64,000 nt of DNA. Source: Hyalella azteca. Taxonomy: Eukaryota; Arthropoda; Malacostraca; Amphipoda; Hyalellidae. The notes under the pieces are model-generated. The model was given only the letters and a program-made list of their open reading frames with translations. It ran no database searches and was not told where the DNA came from. Each line of letters begins with the position of its first letter. Positions within the stretch are counted from its first letter, which is position 1. The stretch lies in the NCBI RefSeq assembly GCF_000764305.2, contig NW_025938240.1:62001-126000 (forward strand). The letters run 5' to 3'. The translations under genes were made by a program, and so were the position numbers. Below, piece by piece: positions 55,991 through 64,000 of the stretch.

Positions 55991-57438
55991 CGTGTCGACG
56001 CTCGGGATATCGGGAAATATTCGATGATAGGCGGCATCGATGATGAGGCGTGCCCATGGGAAACCGATATAGCGGTGTTCGGGAGAGGGCTGGGGGACAC
56101 CCAGCGCCTTCAGGGGTGGCAGGCGCAGCCAGAATATTACGTTGCAAATACTTTAATATTAATAGCGGGATATGTGGCTTTTTACACGTCATCTACTTGA
56201 GATTCGTCCAGTAGCAAATCGAATCGCGACAGACTGATCCGCGAGGACTCGAGCCTCTGCCGAAATTAGTTTTCACGGGCTGACAAACGAGCCAAGATAT
56301 TGAAACTTCGCCAGCCGTTTGAGGAAGTAACCCTCTAAAATAACCTCTGAAATAATTTCGAATGAGTGAATTGTAATTTATCAGGTTGATTCTAGACTTT
56401 ATAATTTTAGAATAGTGCTTCCGGTTTGAAACTTTAGTCACCCTATTTTATGAGCTCCTGGAAAAGTTTTGAATGTCTTGGTGTCGCGATTAAAGATTCC
56501 GTGAGGTCAATGGCCAAAATTTTTAATAGGAGGTCATGAAAGTTAAAAAAAAAACAAAAAAGAGAATTATAACAACTCGTTAACGCTTTTAATATGATTG
56601 AAAATAAAAACTTAATTGAGCAACAACCGACACAAAGGCAAACACAAAATCGTTTTAGCATTAAATGTTGAAGGATACGAATCATGCTGCGATTTTAAAC
56701 GTACTTTAGAGTTATTTGCTGACTTGGTTCTAGCATCTGTGTAGGCAAAAGCTGCATAAAATCAAGGTAGAAGCCATTTCTTGAATCAGTTTACAATGGA
56801 GTTTACCACACACCGAAACATGATGGGGCTTGGGGGAGCAGCGCATTGCAGGGCCCAACGTGTGCAAAGATGTTTCTTCACGAGCAAAAAGTAGCAGTGA
56901 TGGAGAGGCACGGCGGCTAAAACTTAGAAATACTTCGGCCTCGCTAGGCCGTCGGGTGCTGGTGCTAGGATGGTGGGTGTGGTGCAGAATATTTTTTTTA
57001 GCGTGCAGCTTTCAGGAGGAAATCGTGGTATCCGACCATATCTTTGAATGATTAAGGCTGGTATGATGAAGACGTAACCTGAATAGTAATGGTCTCATTC
57101 TGGCAATAGATAACGACGTTTCAGGATCTTTACTAATAATGACGATATAATTAATTTATTTCCTTAATGAAGTAATGACTGCTGAGTTTACACGGGAAAT
57201 AATAATTTTCTTAATTTTCAAAATTGCAACTGCTATAGCTTAGAAAATATTATTGTAAACGAGGAGTGGACGATTTTCCCAGTCCGTTCTCGAGTATCTT
57301 AGGATTTAGAAAATGCTTCTTATTTGGCATATACTGTATCACTTAAAAATAAATGTAATATTACATTAGAGTTAGAGCGAGACCCACTCAACGGTGGTTG
57401 CATGAGACTTTTAAAACATGGTTGACCGTCTGTTGATT
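55991..57438. other. Spacer, no supported gene
   Basis: No coding frame, RNA gene or element end is recognised. Frames of 73-92 codons lack features. Confidence 0.45.
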
Positions 57439-57770
57439 GTGAGGGCATTTGATGAGGGTGGTGAGGTTCAAATTGAATGTTATTCCAGAGAGTTAAATGT
57501 TAACCGTGAGGGCATTTGATGAGGTACGGAGGCTCAAATTGGATGTTGGACCAGGAAGTTAAGTTTTAACCGTGAGGGTTTTTTGATGACGGTACGGAGG
57601 CTCAAATTGGATGTTATACCATGCAGAGAGTAAAATGTTAACCGTGAGGGTATTTGATGAGGGTACGGAGGCTCAAATTGGATGTTGGACCGGGAAGTTA
57701 AATTTTAACCGTGAGGGTTTTTGATGAGGGCGCGGAGTCTCAGATTGGATGTTAACCCAAAGAGCTAAAG
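57439..57770 (+). repeat. About 66-bp tandem repeat, five units
   Basis: Each unit begins GTGAGGGYATTTGATGAGG, contains GGCTCAAATTGGATGTT and ends near TTAACC. Units start at about 57,439, 57,506, 57,572, 57,644 and 57,711. Units 2 and 4 share GGACCRGGAAGTTAARTTTT, so alternation is likely. Lengths vary by a few bases. Confidence 0.88.
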
Positions 57771-58418
57771 GGGAGCTGGCCTAACGAAATGCAGGAGTAG
57801 GATGCCTTGTGAGAGTCCTGCCAGAAGCGTCCTCGGAGACGTCGTCAGGCTCCTACGCTTCCAAAAAAATAGCAAAAGACTCGAAGAACGTAACCGACAT
57901 TTGTTTAAACTCCCTTGGGAAATTATCTAAATTAGCCAAGATCTTTTTTTATTTTACTTTTATTTCCAACATTTGCTTATTAGAGATTGTTAGGAGAACA
58001 TTTGTTGAATTTTCACTGATTTTACGTTTATAATTTTAACGTTTGATCAGCGGCGAAGGGTTGAAAAGATATAAATAACTCTATTATGACATGTAAGTTG
58101 ACTTCGATAATGTGGCAACTATTTTTTGAAATTGGATTTTGAACCGTGGAACTCTTTGGAAATTCCGAATCAAAGGAAGGGTTTTAATTTATTTAAAACT
58201 AACTTCGATGCAAATATTTTGCAAAATATGTTCGGTCGTGCCATGTTAAAGTAAACATTTTACTTATTTTTCAAAGAAGTGAAACCAAATGAAGCTCGGG
58301 AGACAATTAATGAGTCCCAAACATCTAGTAAGTTTCGAAATCAGAATAAATATCTCCGGAATGCCCAAAATAGCTGATAATTAAAGTCTGATTCACGTCG
58401 AGGGTCATGTTCAAACAG
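57771..58418. other. AT-rich spacer, nothing recognised
   Basis: A 74-codon frame at 57,809-58,033 has a Phe/Ile-rich stretch but no clear family. Confidence 0.45.
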
Positions 58419-58547
58419 GCAGGCTCAGCAGCAGGCACGTCAGCAGCAGGCTCGTCAGCAGCAGGCTCGTCAGCAGCAGGCTCGTCAGCAGCAGGCTCGT
58501 CAGCAGCAGGCTCGTCAGCAGCAGGCTCGTCAGCAGCAGGCTCGACT
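58419..58547 (+). repeat. 15-bp minisatellite, eight units
   Basis: Eight units of GCAGCAGGCTCGTCA run from 58,428 to 58,547; the first has GCACG and the last ends CGACT. A partial unit precedes. The period is a multiple of three, so frames on both strands read five-residue repeats (Ala-Ala-Gly-Ser-Ser on plus; Ala-Asp-Glu-Pro-Ala or Leu-Leu-Leu-Thr-Ser on minus). The surrounding frames are short, so I do not call a repeat protein. Confidence 0.95.
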
Positions 58548-58704
58548 GACTCGACCATCTCGCAGCTCTCGCCAGGAAGTGCCGTTCAATAGCCCCTAAA
58601 GACAAGTTAATGGAGGCTCCTCGACGCTGCAGTGTGGCCAAGACACGTTCCTTCACGGCCTTCTGAGTCTCTATGGGCTCAAGATCTCATCTCGTATAAT
58701 ATTA

Positions 58705-58745
58705 TGGCTAATTTATCAGTGGCCGATCTTCTGATACCGAGTGGC
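58705..58745 (+). repeat. GC-hairpin repeat copy (r)
   Basis: GGCTAATTTATCAGTGGCCG is followed by ATCTTCTGATACCGAGTGGCC. Left arm and centre are clear; the right arm is diverged. Confidence 0.4.
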
Positions 58746-59568
58746 CGTCGATAAGCCTTACATGTTTAAGACAAGGGCTTAAGCCCCAATGGTTGAACCC
58801 AGTCATGCGTGGGTCTTTCCATGCAGGGATGATGCTGGTGAAAGCGAAAGTTAACTTTTCATAGAAAAATGCTGTCTATGGGAATGAGTTTGATGAGCCT
58901 TAGCTATTGTTATGAATGTATTGTGGTTATACATTGAGAAACCTGAACCTATAGTGAGTGCTTCACGGGAGTAAACGTCAGGAAAAGCTGTTAAGTTCTT
59001 TTAGCATTAAGAAACATGAACTATTTGCATGGTTTTGTGATCAAGTGCTAATTTGGTGGTGTATATTGTGATTATCATAAGTTAACTCTGGTGCACTTGG
59101 CTATGTTTTATTAGTATTATAATTAAGAAACGGTCAATGTAGTCATACTCAGTTCACATAATGTCAAAAGGCTAAATACGATATGGAAAATTTGAAAGTC
59201 AATCACATGTCCAATGTAAGTTGCAAAACAGAGAACTTAAGTTCAATATATGACTTTTGACGTTGATAGTACTAAAAATAATGTATTGCACCAACATGGT
59301 AATTGAGTCAAGTTCTTTTTATGTAGGTTAGTTCCTTCCACGATTCCGACAATGAAAAGACCCCGGCATCATTAAGCGAATCTTCCCTTTAATAATTATA
59401 CAATATTTAGCAACATTGATTGAATCAAATCCTCTCTCGCGTGAATGCATGACAGTTGAATGGAAAGATATTCTGCATTACCACCGAATTGTCGGCAATC
59501 TCATTAGGCGACATTTTTTCAAGCAAAAATAGTTCATAAGTCAGTACTTATCCTCTAAATAAAAATTA

Positions 59569-59620
59569 CGGGCGGTTACAACGTAGGCCAACAGTTAGCT
59601 GGCGATAAATTGGCGTATAA
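59569..59620 (+). repeat. GC-hairpin repeat copy (s), long form
   Basis: GGGCGGTTACAACGTAGGCC, AACAG, then TTAGCTGGCGATAAATTGGC. It aligns end to end with the long-form reference at 29,919-29,964. A further GAATTGTCGGCC phrase follows at 59,630. Confidence 0.6.
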
Positions 59621-60794
59621 TTTCAACGAATTGTCGGCCAACATCACTTATTTTGCAATTCTGTCTCTCTGTGATGCGTACTTAGAGATAAAAACGATAT
59701 TTACATGTCAAAAAACGGCATGATGATGAAAGGGTTTGAGCAGCTCAGCTGCTCCATTTCAATGAGATCAGAAAATAGAAGAGGATGCAATTCTACAATA
59801 ACATGTCACTATAGCGAATCAGATCCTGATATATTTACTTCAACTTATTCCTATGATATTGCAATTGTCACGGGCTCATGAATTATTTAGATAGAATTCA
59901 TGCCGTTTCCTGTTGCAACGCGGTAATTTACTTAGAAGTTTGAAACAGGACAATTGCTATCGAAGATCTTAAGACGAGCACCGCGTTTGTCGATTCTGTT
60001 CTTCCCAAACATTAACCTTCTTATACAATTTGAGTGCAACAATAATCATGTTACATCATACATAAGTGTTGTCAAGTGTTTATTTATTGATAAATTAGAA
60101 CGCTCAATTCTTTATTTCTCCATATACATTAAAAAATTACCCCGAAGGGGTGATTCACACACTTCTGAAGACATCGCGATTAAAGCCATCAGCTTCAAGC
60201 ACTTGGAGGGAATAAAATGGTAGAGATAAAGACATACAATGAATGAAATGAAAGAGATTAAAACGTATAATGCCCGATATGAAATAGATAAAATGGAAAA
60301 AGTATTATAATTGAATACATTAAAGCAAAATGAGACTTGACCCTGCATCCTGTGCATATGGAGAAATACGTGTACTTATATTTTTCGAAATTTGGTCTGA
60401 ATTTTGAAGGAGGGGGAGAGAACATCTTAATAATTGAACGCAAATCATAATCCAAAGGCACATTCGTGAAATAAGCGAATGTATGTTCGTCTGATTTTAG
60501 ATACTAAAATTATATTATGACGGAGATATAATCATCATATATCATCACTTATGTGTCATATATTATCATATTAGATTAATAGATATTCATCTATTTATCT
60601 CAATAAATCAACAATCATATTTAAATTCAAATAAAAACCCCACAAAAATGAAACCTAGGTTCTCGATTATCGTGTAACTTAAAAACTTCTTGTATTTCTT
60701 GTGACTTTCGTGATTGCTGCTCTTGAGTTGACCTCGGGACAAACAACTCTACTCAGGTCAAAGGTCGTCCATTAGTGGAATGCATGTACAGTGG

Positions 60795-60829
60795 AGCCCG
60801 GTCTGCAGTATATTGAAGGGTTTGAATGT
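60795..60829 (+). repeat. Orphan monomer of the 61.0-kb array
   Basis: GCCCGGTCTGCAGTATATTG then AAGGGTTTGAATG matches the first 30 bases of the 41-bp unit that is tandem from 60,966. It stands alone, about 140 bp upstream of the array. Confidence 0.85.
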
Positions 60830-60965
60830 TTTCTTTAAAGATACTAGTATGGATTTTTGTGGAGTTTTCTTTGCTTTTAAATTTTTAGCGAACTTGTGAT
60901 TCAAGCAAACGAGTAATATTATTAATTATATTGAAGGTTTGTATTGCTAACATTGCTAACATTAG

Positions 60966-61201
60966 CCCGGTCTGCAATATATTGGAGGGTTGCAGAGCAA
61001 CATCAGCCCGGTCTGCAATATATTGAAGGGTTGCAGAGCAACATCGGCCCGGTCTGCAATATATTGGAGGGTTGCAGAGCAACATCAGCCTGGTCTGCAA
61101 TATATTGAAGGGTTGCAGAGCAACATCAGCCCGGTCTGCAATATATTGAAGAGTTGCAGAGCAACATCAGTCCGGTCTGCAATATTTTGCAGGGTTTCAG
61201 G
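60966..61201 (+). repeat. 41-bp minisatellite, five full units plus partial
   Basis: Units CCCGGTCTGCAATATATTGG plus AGGGTTGCAGAGCAACATCAG start at 60,966, 61,007, 61,048, 61,089 and 61,130, with a diverged final partial from 61,171. The main variants are TTGGAGG and TTGAAGG. Frames on both strands within it are repeat artefacts. Confidence 0.95.
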
Positions 61202-63665
61202 TCAAGGAGGCAACACTCGTGCCAATAAAGCCTGTCCTCGAGGCCGTCTAGCCGTCGTCTTTTCATCGAAAAGAAGCTCGAAAAACAGCAGGCGCAGAAA
61301 TACAGAGCTGACAGAACAAACAACTCTCCGGCTTTGGGCAACCGATATCTGAAGAAACCGGGCCACTGAGTTGAGTATTTTACACGTCAAAAGCTGTTAC
61401 TATTGTTTGGATATATTTTTTTGGGGGGATCATGTATCCTTCTGAGGATGGAGTTCGCAGATTTGAAAAAAGCGATAGCATCATCGTAATATCCCCTGCT
61501 AGAAAATGTATCTTTTTTCAGGGATGTTTCATCCACAGTCCAGGGCTGTTAATCACAAATCATGTGAAGAACCAACATGCCAATTGCAGATGTTTTCTTG
61601 GGATTTACGGCCACTAAATAACTCACAGTAGCCGTATAAATTATGATAATTTAATCATATTATAAAATAAAGACTATAAAATTCAGGTATTCAATCAGCA
61701 TTTTGTTCAAACATCATCGCCTGAGTTAAAGAATTTGCACCATTCATATACCAGCGAAACACGTTACTCAAAATTCGTCGCTTTCAATTCTGAAACAAAT
61801 TATTCGTGCTTTTTAGCTATATCGAAAAATTTATTTACAATCACGCGGAAGGAACAGGGTCTAGGAAAAGTAATTGCATATTTTGACTTTGAAGTGGCCA
61901 CTTGAAGCTCGTGCATCGCGACACTTAGGCTCTAGATTGAAGTGCTGCAGCGACAGCTGATGACAGAAACAGGACGTTTTGAATGATAGGGAAATTCCTG
62001 TGAGGTAGAAAACTGAAAATTGAGTCGATGAAAATGATGTTGACACTGATTTAATATTCATGACGATGGCACGCAGACATGTTGACGCGAAGTTTCGATA
62101 TAATAGTACGAAAATGGTCCATAATACAAACAAACTTCAGACAAATTATCAGATATCGAGAATGTTTACAGACGGTTAATATTTTTTATCGCCATCACCC
62201 GAATTGCCAAACGAACGTATTTCAACAGCAACAGGAACGCCATACAAAGTATTTTTGCGAGCAATTTTTAGAGGCAATTTGAAAAGATTTAGTCATGAAA
62301 AACTAGCTTTCTTTAATCCGTTCAAATTTCAACTTATCGTATTATTACTAGTATTTTATAATCTATTTTGCAAATTTTATCATTTTGTTTGTTAAACTTG
62401 GTACCTCATCGTAAGATATCAGGTAGCATAAAAATAATGTAGAGATAATGAAGTGCAATATGCTACGTGTATACGAAAGTACAATAAAGTGCCAATTGCA
62501 AGAAGCACTGCCGTTAGATAATGGAGCTAATAACAGAGACGTTCCCTTAATGAGACCCAGACACGGAAGCGCCATTCTTCATAGGCAGCTTGCTTCTTAC
62601 GTCACATAGAACACGTTATAAGACGTTTAAGTTAACGTTTTTAGACGCTTAAGTGAACGTTCTAAGACGTTTTATAGGAATGTTCCCAGGCTCGATGCAA
62701 GCGATCATCACGTTCTGGTGCTATGAGTAATGCCAGACGTGTTTCATGTTATATTACTATCCGACTAATTTGTTATCTAGGTGTAGGAACATCATCTTGC
62801 GGAATAGACAAGCTATCTTTTCTTACGGTATCTTCTGTATATATTAAATTGTTAGTGTGTGATGGTTATGTATTAGTTCTTCTTTTGGTTTCCTCAAAAA
62901 GAACTCAGGTGTCGATAATTAGACTTTATTTTACGGTGTGTTTCAAGTAAAGTTTAAAATTACCTCGTAACTAGAAAAATTCTGTTAACTTCAAATACAT
63001 TTCTTAACGACTGGTTCATATATTAACAATAAATTTACTCGAATAAATTGCCGATAACATCATAAGGAAGAATGCAATTTCGTTACGGCGTAAATCTTTG
63101 CCATAAAATGAGGTAAATTATTATAGGTACCTATATTATTCGTATTATTCTTATAGAACATCTTGCAGAAATGAATGAACTAATGATCAAACCCATGTCA
63201 ATTCTTCCAGAAAAAAATTGAACCCCAAAAACAATTTTAATGAGATCTGAAAATTTATTCTTAAAATTATCTCACCTGCTATCAAATAAGACCTCAAACT
63301 GGACTGATCATAATTAAAATAAGGCTCAAGAATAGCATAATCTAACATCAAACCCATATTTAATATTGAGCCTGCTGCTGACAAGCCTCCTGCTTAATAA
63401 TTAAGATAATACGAATACAAATTAATTAATTAATTGCGAATGAAATTTTATTATTGTAAATCACTGATAAAACTAAAAGAAAATTTTTCAATGCATTTCT
63501 CTGTTAGCGGATGCTCACGATTCCACCACGATTATCCAGAAAAGAAAACTCAGTGTCTACGTTATATCCTGACACGATAAGTATCCTGGATACGCACCCC
63601 AACAGCCCCTTTATATATTTGAATCCCCAGGAGTTCGACTCAACCACAGTCAAGCTTTATAAACT
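61202..63665. other. AT-rich spacer with a small 22-bp repeat
   Basis: No gene is supported. A 22-bp tandem repeat at 62,613-62,679 is listed separately. Frames of 60-90 codons lack features. Confidence 0.45.
62613..62679 (+). repeat. 22-bp tandem repeat, three units
   Basis: ACGTTATAAGACGTTTAAGT, ACGTTTTTAGACGCTTAAGT and ACGTTCTAAGACGTTTTATA start at 62,613, 62,635 and 62,657. Each holds two ACGTT/ACGCTT phrases, so an 11-bp sub-period is likely. Confidence 0.8.
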
Positions 63666-63669
63666 ATAA

Positions 63670-63783
63670 GATTTAAACATCATTAAATATTTAAATAAAA
63701 TATGAGATTCTATCATAATTATATATTTAGATAAAATATAAGATTCAAACATAATTAAATATTCAGGTACAAAATAAGATTTA
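63670..63783 (+). repeat. 36-bp AT-rich tandem repeat, three units
   Basis: Units start at 63,670, 63,706 and 63,742 with GATTYWAACATMATTAAATA and end in AAATATRA or AAAATAA. A partial GATTTA follows. Confidence 0.85.
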
Positions 63784-64000
63784 CCACCATTTTATATTGA
63801 TGTTACGAGCGAGACATCAAGTTACGAGGATTCGAGTGTCCTTGCACAGGAGGCCTATGGCGGTAGACTGAATCCTACGTCAGCGAAAGTAAATCAGATT
63901 TCGTCGAGATGACAGAAGCCTTACATGCTGCCGACTCAATCTTAAAACGAACTCGAGTTTCCCCATCTAGCTGGATCGAAAGTTTTTGATTGATTGATTG
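63784..64000. other. Right edge, nothing recognised
   Basis: Ordinary sequence ending in a few GATT repeats (TTGATTGATTGATTG). Confidence 0.4.

Larger units (their letters stand above)
58548..60790. other. Spacer with two GC-hairpin copies, no supported gene
   Basis: Short frames only. Nothing else is recognised. Confidence 0.45.

Noticed and set aside
58325..58592. Repeat protein frames around the 15-bp array on both strands
   Set aside because: Flanking non-repeat sequence adds only a few codons, and three registers are open at once.

Overview
This window looks like gene-poor nuclear DNA of a eukaryote, most likely an arthropod and perhaps an insect. It is AT-rich, CpG does not look depleted, no open frame exceeds about 185 codons, and the longest frames all lie inside tandem repeats. 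There is no operon-like layout, no rRNA, no convincing tRNA gene and no protein domain I can name with confidence. The taxon is an inference from overall texture and could be wrong.

The window is dominated by repeats of three kinds. (1) About twenty short tandem arrays (minisatellites, units 15-66 bp) are scattered from end to end: 23 bp at 0.5 kb, 27 bp at 7.2 kb, 41 bp at 9.9 kb, 17/14 bp at 10.4-10.9 kb, 33 bp at 14.9 kb, 18/36 bp at 20.9 kb, 27 bp at 28.4 kb, about 64 bp at 30.7 kb, 20 bp at 35.2 kb, 26 bp at 36.4 kb, 21 bp at 40.9-41.75 kb, 31 bp G-rich at 46.6 kb, 29 bp at 47.2 kb, 16 bp at 50.8 kb, 41 bp at 55.6 kb, about 66 bp at 57.4 kb, 15 bp at 58.4 kb, 41 bp at 61.0 kb and 36 bp at 63.7 kb. 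Their monomers appear unrelated. Units divisible by three create long spurious frames on both strands. (2) A dispersed, degenerate GC-rich element of about 35-50 bp, built around two CGGCCG-like half-palindromes, recurs at least 18 times in both orientations. It is the most striking unexplained structure here. (3) Individual mobile-element traces: a clean non-autonomous hAT element (17,386-18,414) with perfect 12-bp terminal inverted repeats and a perfect 8-bp target duplication; a MITE-like tandem pair at 40.46-40.65 kb; a 102-bp direct-repeat pair at 41.8 and 42.55 kb; and a tRNA-like SINE candidate near 45.1 kb.

Coding evidence is weak. The best cases are a 63-codon frame at 11,642-11,833 with a plausible signal peptide, a short hydrophilic frame at 14,020-14,184, and a frame at 17,191-18,548 that is continuous only if the hAT element is removed at its target site. 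All are reported with low confidence. Exons of longer spliced genes could be present and missed, because splice structure cannot be established by eye.

A second dispersed motif, the odd palindrome TTACGATNATCGTAA, occurs singly at 9.4, 47.6, 48.1 and 50.4 kb and also resembles the monomer of the 20.9-kb array. This suggests the array may have grown from such a unit.
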